Below, piece after piece: positions 52,491 to 60,672 of a stretch of 64,000 nt of DNA. The stretch lies in contig JAFSIS010000008.1 of NCBI GenBank assembly GCA_017439665.1, positions 46,765-110,764 of the forward strand. The letters run 5' to 3'. The number at the start of each line of letters is the position of its first letter. Position 1 is the first letter of the stretch. A program made the position numbers and the translations under genes. Below the pieces are notes generated by a model, which did not search any database, was not told the DNA's origin, and saw only the letters and a list, made by a program, of their open reading frames with translations. Source of the stretch: Lachnospiraceae bacterium (GTDB lineage Bacteria > Bacillota > Clostridia > Lachnospirales > Lachnospiraceae).

Positions 52491-53442
52491 TTTCCGTCAC
52501 CTCTCCTTCTGTCAGCTCCAAAAATACTTCTTCCAGACTCCGGCTTTCCCCGGACAGCTTCATCATAGGCAGCTTCTTGTCTGCCAGTAAATAAAACAGT
52601 TTTTCCCGAATATCCTCTTTTCCTCTCCATTCCAAAATAAGCCGGCATTCTCCCCGACCTTTGTCAGCAGCCTCCACAACGGATACCTCCGCCATCAGGC
52701 TAAGTACCTCCTTAGCCCTTTCTGCCGTTCCTTTCAGCCATAGCTCCAGCCTTCCTCCGGCTCCATCCTTTGTCTCCAGCCTGGTCACCAGATTTTCTGT
52801 ACTGTCACTGGCTACCAGCCTTCCCTTGGAAAGAATGAAAATTTTATCACAGACAGCAGCCACTTCAGATAAAATATGGGAGCTTAAAAGAACGATATGT
52901 TCCTCTCTCAAAGAAAGAATGAGTTCCCGGATTTCCAAAATCTGCTTGGGATCCAGGCCCACTGTAGGCTCATCCAAGATGATAACGGGAGGATTTCCCA
53001 AAATGGCCTGAGCCAGTCCCACTCTCTGCCGATATCCCTTGGAAAGATTCTGGATCAGACGTCCTGCCACCTCAGCTGTAGCCGTTTTTTCCATCACCCG
53101 ATGGACTTCTGCCTTTTGCTCCTTACGTGGAATCTGCTTAAGACCTGCCGCAAACATCAGATATTCCCTTACCGTCATCTCCGGATATACGGGTGGCTGC
53201 TCCGGAAGATAGCCAATGGCTTTTTTGGCTTTTTCCGGCTCCTTCAACACGTTGAAGCCTTCTATTCTGACCTCTCCTTCCGTAGCTGCCAGATATCCTG
53301 TCATGATGTTCATGGTGGTACTCTTGCCTGCACCATTTGCTCCCAAAAATCCATAGATCATTCCCTTTTCCATAACGAAAGAAAGATCGTTTACCGCTGG
53401 ATGATCTCCATATTTTTTTACCAGATGCGAAACTTCTATCAT
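52474..53442 (-). CDS. GldA-type ABC transporter ATP-binding protein
   Basis: 322 residues. Walker A GANGAGKST, signature LSKGYRQRVGLAQA, Walker B VIILDEPTVGLDP and switch histidine in LLSSHILSEV. A C-terminal extension of about 90 residues is usual for the ABC-2/GldA group. First gene of the unit, with GGAGAGG before the ATG. Confidence 0.9.
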   Translation of the reverse strand: MIEVSHLVKKYGDHPAVNDLSFVMEKGMIYGFLGANGAGKSTTMNIMTGYLAATEGEVRIEGFNVLKEPEKAKKAIGYLPEQPPVYPEMTVREYLMFAAGLKQIPRKEQKAEVHRVMEKTATAEVAGRLIQNLSKGYRQRVGLAQAILGNPPVIILDEPTVGLDPKQILEIRELILSLREEHIVLLSSHILSEVAAVCDKIFILSKGRLVASDSTENLVTRLETKDGAGGRLELWLKGTAERAKEVLSLMAEVSVVEAADKGRGECRLILEWRGKEDIREKLFYLLADKKLPMMKLSGESRSLEEVFLELTEGEVTENEGNV

Positions 53443-53522
53443 CTATCCTCTCCTTTCTTTTTTGTACCAGACTATAATAAATATGTGTAAAGTCATTGAA
53501 AAAAGTATGATTATTTTGTGAT

Positions 53523-53659
53523 AACTATTCAGGACAGCAGAAATATTCATAAACAGACCGAGAAAGCTTGCTTTCAGAGGGCTGTTTATGGATATTTCTA
53601 TTGGATGAATCTCCGCAGCGAGGAAATCCACAGGATTTTCGAGCTTGTCCCGAATAGTT
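53523..53659. repeat. Family B element, copy 1 (137 bp)
   Basis: Ends AACTATTCAGGACA and TGTCCCGAATAGTT are inverted repeats with one mismatch. Inside, CAGAAATA...CATAAACAG pairs with CTGTTTATG...TATTTCT around a loop with GAGAAAGCTTGC. It occupies the intergenic gap between the ABC ATPase and the histidine kinase genes. Same length and layout as 56073-56209. Confidence 0.85.
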
Positions 53660-53767
53660 ATATTTTGCAAAAAAACAGGCCAATGATTTCATGTACAAAA
53701 GAAACGAAAAATGTTATCTTTATAAACGTAGCAAATCATTTTACGATCGGTATCAAAAGGAATACTA

Positions 53768-55345
53768 ATGAAAAAAAGAATAAAACTATACGGCATTTTA
53801 CTTCTGCTTTCCTTCCTTTTCTTTGCTGCTAATGTAAATGCCAAAGAAGGGGATGAGGAAACCATCGTGATTAAACTGGGCTATTATGAGCATTACATGC
53901 CCTTTTGCGGAAAAGAAACAGAGGTGGATTCTGCCGGATTTCTGGGAAAGATCATCGATTGTATGCGGGAGGATCTAAAAGAGTATGGTGTGGAAATAGA
54001 GTGTATTGCTTTTTCCTCCAAAGAATGGTTGCGTCAGGCCCTGGCTGTAGGCGAGATCCAGATGATGTTCCCCGCTTATGAAAATAACCTGACTGCCGAA
54101 GAAAATGGGTATATCTTAAGCAACAGCCTGCTGGATGCCAACGTACTGGTCATTTTTCACGACACCTATCCGGAATCCAGGGATAAGACTATTGCCGTTG
54201 CCAGCAAGGATCCCATACAGGAGCTTTATATTGCCGACAACTATCCTGAGGCAAAGCTTTTATATTACGATACCCCACTGGAATGCCTGGAAGCGGTAAA
54301 AAGCGGTGCCGCGGGCTGTACCATTATGAATGAACAGATTGCCGAAGGCCTTCTGGAAAGTTCCGGTGGACTGCAGGAGCTGAAATTTTACAGCGCTCTG
54401 ACAGATGCCGGGATCTGCTTTGCCATACGGAAAAATGAAGTCAATCTGCTTTCTGTCATCAATCACGAAATCCATCTTCTGCCGGATGATCTATACGAGT
54501 CTGCCATCAGTGAATACTACCTGGAGCAGAGCCGTACCGGCTATGTGGAATACGCCAAGCAGACCTCCTTTTACCTGCTTTTGACCATTCCTATTTTTCT
54601 CCTGATCATCCGCGCTCTGTCAGAGCGATGGAAAAAGCAGCAGCATGAAGAAAATAAAAAGCGGCTTCTTGCCGAAATATCCCACGATATGCGTACCCCC
54701 TGCACAGTCGTAAACGGCTATCTGAAAGCCATGCAGAGCGGACTCATTCCGGAAGAAGAAAATGATCAGTATATGAAGATCATCCAGATAAAGATGGAAG
54801 AGATTCTGGAGCTTCTGGATACCTTCCATGAATACAGTCTGATCGAGCATCCCGATCTGCCCTTAACCCCCAAACGGGTGGATATCTGTGATGTCATCCA
54901 GCGTTATCTGGCAGCCCGGTATGAGGAGCTGGAGCTGGCTGATTTCGAACTGGAAGCCGATATCCCAGAGGAAAGGATCTTCTGTAAGATTGATGAAAAA
55001 ATCTTTGACAGGGTGCTCAACAACATTATTAACAACTCTTTAAAATACAATCCACCGGGAACACTGATCTTTCTTTCCGTAAGAAGATGCGCGGATAAAG
55101 CACAGATCCTTGTCGGAGACAACGGAGTAGGGATCAGCAAGGAGATCAAGGAAAAGCTGTTCACCCCTCTCTACGCCCGGACCGGTCCCCGACACAAAAA
55201 TTCCGGTTCCGGACTGGGAATCACCATCGTCCAAAAAATCGTAGAGGCCCATGGGGGAACCATTTCTCTTGTGGATGAAAATGAAACAGAAAACGGAACC
55301 AGGTATTGCATTGAACTGCCTGTCAGCGAGGATATAGGAGAATAG
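53768..55345 (+). CDS. Sensor histidine kinase with a periplasmic binding-protein sensor
   Basis: 525 residues. Signal sequence (1-25), an SBP_bac_3-like sensor (30-260: VIKLGYYEHYMPFCGK, ALAVGEIQMMFPAYENN, ECLEAVKSGAAGC), a membrane helix near 265-285 (FYLLLTIPIFLLIIRAL), then HisKA with the phospho-histidine in AEISHDMRTPCTVVNGYL and HATPase_c with NIINNSLKYNP, GDNGVGISKE and GSGLGITIVQKI. It likely senses a small extracellular ligand such as an amino acid. Partner regulator follows by 1 bp. Confidence 0.92.
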   Translation: MKKRIKLYGILLLLSFLFFAANVNAKEGDEETIVIKLGYYEHYMPFCGKETEVDSAGFLGKIIDCMREDLKEYGVEIECIAFSSKEWLRQALAVGEIQMMFPAYENNLTAEENGYILSNSLLDANVLVIFHDTYPESRDKTIAVASKDPIQELYIADNYPEAKLLYYDTPLECLEAVKSGAAGCTIMNEQIAEGLLESSGGLQELKFYSALTDAGICFAIRKNEVNLLSVINHEIHLLPDDLYESAISEYYLEQSRTGYVEYAKQTSFYLLLTIPIFLLIIRALSERWKKQQHEENKKRLLAEISHDMRTPCTVVNGYLKAMQSGLIPEEENDQYMKIIQIKMEEILELLDTFHEYSLIEHPDLPLTPKRVDICDVIQRYLAARYEELELADFELEADIPEERIFCKIDEKIFDRVLNNIINNSLKYNPPGTLIFLSVRRCADKAQILVGDNGVGISKEIKEKLFTPLYARTGPRHKNSGSGLGITIVQKIVEAHGGTISLVDENETENGTRYCIELPVSEDIGE

Positions 55346-55346
55346 A

Positions 55347-56042
55347 ATGAAAACATACAAAATTCTGGTTGCAGAAGACGACAAAGACATTGCCAACATC
55401 GTCAGACTTTACCTGGAGTCCAACGGCTTTCAGGTTTTTCATGCAGATGACGGGCAGAAAGCAATGGATATTTTTGAAAGTGAAGACATCGATCTGGCTA
55501 TTCTGGATATTATGCTTCCCAAAAAAGATGGTTATGAGCTGATCAAAACCTTCCGTGAACGCAGTGCCCTCCCCATTCTGGTAGCCTCTGCCAAGGATCA
55601 GGCGGCAGACAAAATCCTGGGCTTAAGTATGGGGGCTGATGATTATCTGATCAAGCCTTTTGATCCTCTGGAAATGGTGGCAAGGGTCCAGGCCAAGCTG
55701 AAGCTGGTGGAACGGCTGCAGTCCGCCGCACCGACTTCCAAAGATGAACTCTGCATCGGAGACATCTGCCTGGATTTAAAAAGTATGACCGTAACCAACA
55801 AAGGAGTTCCTGTGGAATTGACCTCCATTGAGCTGAAGATTCTCACCATTCTGATGCAGTCTCCAAGGCAGGTTTTTACCAGGATGCAGCTCTATGAAAA
55901 TATCTATGGTGAATGCTATGACGGTGAAGACAAAACCATTATGGTACATATCTGCCATCTTCGGGACAAGCTGGGAGATAAATCCGATGATTCCCGTTAT
56001 ATCAAAACCGTCAGGGGTATCGGCTACCGGTTTGAAACCTGA
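55347..56042 (+). CDS. OmpR/PhoB-family response regulator
   Basis: 231 residues. Receiver domain with acidic pair EDDKD, phospho-acceptor Asp in DLAILDIMLPKKDGYEL, Thr/Ser site VASAKD and Lys in DDYLIKPFDP; winged-helix DNA-binding domain from about 130 (ELTSIELKILTILMQSPRQV, VHICHLRDKLGD, IKTVRGIGYRF). GGAG precedes the ATG. Targets unknown. Confidence 0.94.
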   Translation: MKTYKILVAEDDKDIANIVRLYLESNGFQVFHADDGQKAMDIFESEDIDLAILDIMLPKKDGYELIKTFRERSALPILVASAKDQAADKILGLSMGADDYLIKPFDPLEMVARVQAKLKLVERLQSAAPTSKDELCIGDICLDLKSMTVTNKGVPVELTSIELKILTILMQSPRQVFTRMQLYENIYGECYDGEDKTIMVHICHLRDKLGDKSDDSRYIKTVRGIGYRFET

Positions 56043-56072
56043 GGTGGTTTAAAACAGGCTCGGAAAGGCTGA

Positions 56073-56209
56073 AACTATTCAGGACAGGCTCGTAAATCCG
56101 ATGGATTTCCGAGCTATGAAGATCCATCCAATAGAAATAAATAAAAAGAGAACTTAGCCTGCAAGCAGTCTCGTTCTCTTTTTATTTATTTCTGCTGTCC
56201 TGAATAGTT
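56073..56209. repeat. Family B element, copy 2 (137 bp, opposite orientation)
   Basis: Perfect 15-bp terminal inverted repeats AACTATTCAGGACAG and CTGTCCTGAATAGTT. Reverse complemented, it aligns end to end with copy 1: TATTTCTATTGGATG and the GGATTT..CGAGC arm are kept. The internal stem differs (AATAAAAAGAGAAC/GTTCTCTTTTTATT), while the loop keeps CGAGACTGCTTGC. Confidence 0.85.
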
Positions 56210-56317
56210 ATGAATATTTTGGCAAATTTTAAAAGGAAATAAAGCAAATCTTAAGAAAAGTCTTTTATAGTATCAATATGACTTTTATCTGAAAATTGAA
56301 TATGTGACTTATAAATG

Positions 56318-56363
56318 CAGGCATTGTAAAACGCATAAACCTCGCTGCGCTTTACAATGCCTG
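56318..56363 (+). terminator. Stem-loop before the alarmone synthetase gene
   Basis: CAGGCATTGTAAA pairs perfectly with TTTACAATGCCTG, with an inner CGC/GCG, then TATTGTTTTCTC. It could terminate the two-component transcript or attenuate the next gene. Besides this and the family B element, 56043-56440 holds nothing. Confidence 0.55.
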
Positions 56364-56440
56364 TATTGTTTTCTCAAAGAAGATTCCTTCTACCTATCTT
56401 TTTTATCCTATGATAAACTATATTCATGAGGTGATTAAAA

Positions 56441-57166
56441 ATGAACATAACAGAATTTGGCATGCCCTTAGTGGGCACCTTATCCCCAAACGAAAATTCT
56501 GCTGCTTTGGCAGAAAAAATAACGAGTTTTCTCAATGAAAACTCGCTGGATGAGGTACAGGAATATTTTGAAAGAATGAAGGCGTTGATGTCCTGTTATC
56601 AATGTGCCCTTCTGGAGGTTGAGACAAAGTTCAAGGTATTAAATGAACAGTTTTCCCTAAACCATGAGCGTAATCCTATCGAAAGTATCAAAACAAGGAT
56701 GAAATCCTCCGAAAGTATCCGGGAAAAGCTGCAGAGAAGAAACCTTCCCTTTAGCTTTGACTCCCTGGATAAGATCTACGATATTGCCGGAATCCGTATC
56801 ATCTGCTCCTTTGTAGATGACATCTATATGCTTGCTGACTGTCTACTTAAACAGGATGATGTCCGGCTGATCGAGCGTAAGGATTACATTGCAAACCCTA
56901 AGGAAAATGGCTATCGCAGCCTGCACCTGATCATCGAGGTTCCCATCTTTTTACAGGATGCAAAACGTTTGATGAAAGTGGAAGTGCAGCTGCGCACTAT
57001 TGCCATGGAATTCTGGGCAAACCTTGAACATAAGCTGCGATACAAGAAAAATCTTCCCGGGGATGTTGCAATGCTTACGGCAGAAGAGCTTACCCAGTGT
57101 GCACAGATGAGTGCACAGCTGGACCTGAAAATGCAAAAGGTTCGGGATGTAATAGAAAATGCATAG
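56441..57166 (+). CDS. Small alarmone synthetase (RelQ/RelP-like GTP pyrophosphokinase)
   Basis: 241 residues. RelA/SpoT synthetase domain: NPIESIKTRMKSSESIREKL, DKIYDIAGIRIICSFVDDIY, NPKENGYRSLHLIIEV, KVEVQLRTIAMEFWANLEHK. No hydrolase or regulatory domains, so it makes (p)ppGpp only. The first 33 residues precede the usual family start; the ATG is preceded only by GAGGTG, and a start at a later codon is possible. Confidence 0.9.
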   Translation: MNITEFGMPLVGTLSPNENSAALAEKITSFLNENSLDEVQEYFERMKALMSCYQCALLEVETKFKVLNEQFSLNHERNPIESIKTRMKSSESIREKLQRRNLPFSFDSLDKIYDIAGIRIICSFVDDIYMLADCLLKQDDVRLIERKDYIANPKENGYRSLHLIIEVPIFLQDAKRLMKVEVQLRTIAMEFWANLEHKLRYKKNLPGDVAMLTAEELTQCAQMSAQLDLKMQKVRDVIENA

Positions 57167-57206
57167 TCCTCCATCACTTTCATCATTTTAAAACTGCCTG
57201 ATTCCC

Positions 57207-58115
57207 TTACTCCTCCGTCGTTTCCGGAAGCTGGCGGTAGCCTTCCATCAGCTGATTATTTTCCATAATAAAGGATACCGCCGCATCTCCGTCCTTGGAG
57301 CTGCCGTATTTATACATCAGGTAATCACTCAACTCCGTACGGTTGGCAAACCTGGTCAGCTGGTATGGCTCCTGAAAATTGATTTTCTCCAGAAAATAAA
57401 TCACTTCCTCTTTGTCCTCCTCTACCGGGAAGATCAGTCCCACGTGCCCTGCATACAGTTCACTGGTTTGGGCATCATAGCAAAAGAGGGTAATCATCCG
57501 GATCTTTTCATCATCCTTAATACTGATGCCTCTTTCCTTCCAGTCCTTCTGTACTGCTGCAGCATACCCATTCACACCCTCTGCTTTTTCTGTCGGAATA
57601 GTAGAATAAAGGGCTTTAAACTTCTGCAGGTTGTCTGTCCCCACCAGGGCGGAGGTATCTGTCTGCAAAGCCAGAATATCCATTTCCAGATTTACATCGC
57701 GGACTGTGCTGTCAGCAGCAATATCCAGATAATCACCGAACAGACTGAAGGTGGTGATCCTGTCATTATATCCGGGAAATGTGGGATTTCTGTTCATCCA
57801 TTCTGCCAGCATAATATCCGGATTGTAGGTCATCTTAGAAATATGTGCACTTTCAAAAATGGAAGCCAGCCCTTCCGTATCTACCGAACTGTTCATCTGA
57901 CTGATATGCTCCAGCAATATCTGCTGCCGCTCCATGCTGATCCCCGCATCTTTCATCAGGGTTTCCAGCTGTGTTGTGGCAGAGGAATCAATGATATTGG
58001 TATACTCAATCACCTCCAGCATAGGCTGATTCGCTACATCCTCTTCCTTCTTACAGCCTGCCAACGCTAACATCATGCTCAAAATCAATACGGGTAACCA
58101 CAATTTTCTCTTCAT
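57207..58115 (-). CDS. DUF4300-family lipoprotein
   Basis: 302 residues from the ATG at 58115 (AAAAGGAGCAAC upstream). Lipoprotein signal LWLPVLILSMMLALAGCKK. The remainder (VIEYTNIIDSSATTQLETLM, NRNPTFPGYNDRITTFSLFG, LVGTDNLQKFKALYSTIPT) matches DUF4300 proteins of Firmicutes, of unknown function. It is convergent with the alarmone synthetase. Confidence 0.78.
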   Translation of the reverse strand: MKRKLWLPVLILSMMLALAGCKKEEDVANQPMLEVIEYTNIIDSSATTQLETLMKDAGISMERQQILLEHISQMNSSVDTEGLASIFESAHISKMTYNPDIMLAEWMNRNPTFPGYNDRITTFSLFGDYLDIAADSTVRDVNLEMDILALQTDTSALVGTDNLQKFKALYSTIPTEKAEGVNGYAAAVQKDWKERGISIKDDEKIRMITLFCYDAQTSELYAGHVGLIFPVEEDKEEVIYFLEKINFQEPYQLTRFANRTELSDYLMYKYGSSKDGDAAVSFIMENNQLMEGYRQLPETTEE

Positions 58116-58375
58116 CCTGTTGCTCCTTTTCCTGCTTATCTTTCTGTTTTTATTCATTATAAACAATAATCCAAAAGGCTTCAAGCTGCTCTGCACTGAA
58201 AAATATCTTGAATATAGTTTTCGCGTTCCTGTCTGGTTGAATGTTTAATATCCGGTGCCATCCGCGCTATACTTATTTCCTCTCTGTGGATGTTTTCATC
58301 TCAATTCTCTCTTATTCTAACATCTTATCCTATATATGTAGATAATTATTTTGTAAAATCGATATTTCCACCACT

Positions 58376-58584
58376 AAAATAGGATAAGAATAGCTTATTA
58401 TGACTTACTTATCCCATTTTTATTGACAATTTCTTGAGATATGCCCATATATCTCCCATAATTTAGGATAAGAATGATTCATTATGGCTTTCTTATCCTA
58501 TTTTTATTGACAATTTCTTGAGATATGCCCATATATCTCCCATGATCTAGGATAAGAGTGACTCATTATGGCTTTCTTATCCTA
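58376..58584. repeat. Family C palindrome cluster 2 (84-bp tandem units)
   Basis: Three AGGATAAGA...TCTTATCCT hairpins at 58376-58420, 58463-58501 and 58548-58584, spaced exactly 84 bp. The linker also repeats and holds a second hairpin, GAGATAT-GCCCAT-ATATCTC, and a TTGACA. The cluster lies just past the 3' end of the nuclease-like gene; the 540-bp gap holds no other gene. Confidence 0.85.
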
Positions 58585-58655
58585 TTTTAACAGATAATTT
58601 CTTCAGCCATCCTCGCTCTTCAAAAATCAGAGCCAAAACGACCTACCCTTCTCCG

Positions 58656-59456
58656 TCACTTCACCTCCAAAATCTCTTTTACCATCTGCCTGATTTCTTT
58701 GATATTTAGGAAAGAATTTTCTGCTTCATACGTAATGATAAGATTTTTGCCCGGAAAGATTCCATTTCTTCTGTATTCATCCAGCTTGGCCAGATTGGCT
58801 TTCCGGTATTCATCATTATCTAAAAGTCCTAAATGTTCATGATAGATCAATTCTCCCGTAGCCATTTTCAAAAGTGTAAAATCCGGGTATTTCTTTTTTC
58901 CGCTTTTAAGATACAGAGCCGCTTCATACCGATAGGGTATGCCTAATTCATTATACATATCAGCCAACAGTACTTCTGATTTGGAGCGTACAAGCTCATC
59001 TTTTTTTGTGGAATAAACCTTATCTTCCGGAGCATAAGGATTCGTCTCATAACTTTCTGCTTCCCACTGACTGACCAGCAGATCTTTCGAAAGGATCAGG
59101 GGCTTTACTAACTGTTTTCTATAGGGGTTCATATCCTCAAATACTTTTTCCAGCTTATCCTCTCCGTGTTTCTCCAGAAACAGGCGAATATCCTCTATTT
59201 CTTCCTTTACTTCCTTCAGTAGTCTCCCGGCATAATCCTTTTGGGCAAGTTCATACGCAAGACCCAGATTCTTCTTGTTAATGTACTTCCCCCGTGTATC
59301 TTTTGCCTCCCTGATCTGATAATAGCGGCTGATACCCCTGTGGTTAGATATACGTAATTTCCCATCCGAGGCCTTCTGTAAATCCTCTTCCAAACGTAAC
59401 TGTAGTTCTGATAAATAGTTTTTTCGTGCAATGAGTTGTCCAAATAATTGATTCAT
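58656..59456 (-). CDS. PD-(D/E)XK-like protein flanked by family C palindromes
   Basis: 266 residues. A helical charged N-terminal half (1-110), then a nuclease-like core: RSKSEVLLADMYNELGIPYRYE (Glu161), KKKYPDFTLL (Asp192) and GELIYHEHLG (Glu207), spaced as E...PD...E-x-x in PD-(D/E)XK enzymes of the Vsr/NERD kind, though the usual lysine is not present. I recall similar uncharacterised proteins as common in Lachnospiraceae. AAAGGAG precedes the ATG, and an AGGATAA hairpin (59471-59505) abuts it. Palindrome clusters lie on both sides, recalling REP-associated genes. Function is not known. Confidence 0.65.
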   Translation of the reverse strand: MNQLFGQLIARKNYLSELQLRLEEDLQKASDGKLRISNHRGISRYYQIREAKDTRGKYINKKNLGLAYELAQKDYAGRLLKEVKEEIEDIRLFLEKHGEDKLEKVFEDMNPYRKQLVKPLILSKDLLVSQWEAESYETNPYAPEDKVYSTKKDELVRSKSEVLLADMYNELGIPYRYEAALYLKSGKKKYPDFTLLKMATGELIYHEHLGLLDNDEYRKANLAKLDEYRRNGIFPGKNLIITYEAENSFLNIKEIRQMVKEILEVK

Positions 59457-59470
59457 GATTATACTCCTTT

Positions 59471-59842
59471 AGGATAAGATTATAGAAATGAAGATTTTTT
59501 ATCCTGGATTTTTCGGATAAAGAGAGCTGCTTCCCAGCTCTTATTATCGAAAAGTAGGATAAGAATTGTTAAAAAGCATCTTTTATCCTATTTTTCTTCT
59601 CGTCATAGCAATTTTTCACCTGCTACAAGCCTGTCTATAGGATAAAACATATGTAAAAGAAACTTTTTATCTGAAAAAAAAGAAGTTTACGCATTTAGAA
59701 TCCCAAAAGTAACCGCAAAAAGTAGGATAGAAGCACCCTCTTAGCCTGATATTATCCTATAAATCAGGCTCATACAAAAAAGTTTCAATCACTATCAGGA
59801 ATTTTCCAGGATAAAAAACTGAAATGATACATTCTTATCCTG
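59471..59842. repeat. Family C palindrome cluster 3 (five AGGATAA hairpins)
   Basis: 59471-59505, 59555-59590, 59636-59672 (degenerate), 59723-59760 and 59807-59842, all AGGATA(A)...(T)TATCCT with unrelated loops. The first touches the ribosome site of the nuclease-like gene. The 583-bp gap holds no gene besides the repeats. Confidence 0.8.
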
Positions 59843-59945
59843 CCATCGGCAGTATAACTGCTGAAAATCTGCCATCGGCAGTATAACTGTTGAAAATCTG
59901 CTATCAGCAGTAGATTGCTGAAAACCAGCCACTGGCGATGGCAGG
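59840..59945. repeat. 29-bp tandem repeat, 3.7 units
   Basis: CTGCCATCGGCAGTATAACT plus GCTGAAAAT repeated at 59840, 59869, 59898 (28 bp, diverged) and partly at 59926. Each unit contains the small hairpin CTGCC-ATC-GGCAG. Confidence 0.8.
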
Positions 59946-60039
59946 AAACTTGAATTAAGATTAGCTGATGAGAAAGGCTACGATCTGAAACCAGCCTAAA
60001 CTGTATCACAGCAGCAAGTCCTACCGTGAATTATCTGTA

Positions 60040-60672
60040 TTATAATTGGATATGATTATTTCTACAATAGTTTTTAGTTGATTTATATGTTTGTTGCTTT
60101 TCACCCCCCTCATATACTCTTACCGGATTCCCCCGCACAATCTTCGTGTGCTCCCGCCACGCCTGGCTCACCTGTTTTGCTGATGCCTCCTGCTTCATCG
60201 TATCCAGCACTGCCCGGATCCGCTTTAAGACCTTTTGCTTATTCAGATACTGGCTTCTTTCTTCCGTGGATATAACTGTAATTCCTGTAGGAATATGGGT
60301 CACCCGCACTCCGGTTTCCACTTTATTTACGTTTTGTCCTCCTTTTCCTCCGCAACGAAATTTTTCAATCCGATAATCTGCACTATCCGCTACTTCCTCT
60401 TTTTCAGGGATAATGCTCACATCTACATACCAGTTCTTTCGCTTGTGCCCTGGACGCAGCGGACTTTTGCAGATCCACAGTATTGTCCCTTCCAATTCCG
60501 ATAAATCATGTTCTGTGAAAAACAGAATTGAATAATAAGCGTCCTTTATTCTCCCTTCTCTACAGGAGATCATTTCCAGATCACTGTACTCTTTTTTCAA
60601 AGAATAATACAATCTGCCCACTGCAATCTGACACTCTTCAGGTCCCTGTCCTGCACTTAGCTGAACGATCAT
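60040..60672 (-). CDS. prfH: Peptide chain release factor homologue PrfH
   Basis: 210 residues. Class I release-factor catalytic domain with the GGQ loop KFRCGGKGGQNVNKVETGVR and the basic tail (RVYEGGEKQQTYKSTKNY), but no stop-codon-reading domain 2 motif; the N-terminal part (IVQLSAGQGPEECQIAVGRL) is typical of PrfH. Established work links PrfH with RtcB2 in recycling ribosomes cut in the 16S decoding centre: PrfH frees the nascent peptide and RtcB2 religates the rRNA. The ATG overlaps the restored rtcB stop as ATGA. Confidence 0.9.
   Translation of the reverse strand: MIVQLSAGQGPEECQIAVGRLYYSLKKEYSDLEMISCREGRIKDAYYSILFFTEHDLSELEGTILWICKSPLRPGHKRKNWYVDVSIIPEKEEVADSADYRIEKFRCGGKGGQNVNKVETGVRVTHIPTGITVISTEERSQYLNKQKVLKRIRAVLDTMKQEASAKQVSQAWREHTKIVRGNPVRVYEGGEKQQTYKSTKNYCRNNHIQL

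Noticed and set aside
58376..59945. CRISPR array
   Set aside because: Repeats are palindromes with variable loops or exact 84-bp/29-bp tandem units, not 25-35-bp repeats separated by unique spacers of constant length; no cas genes are present.
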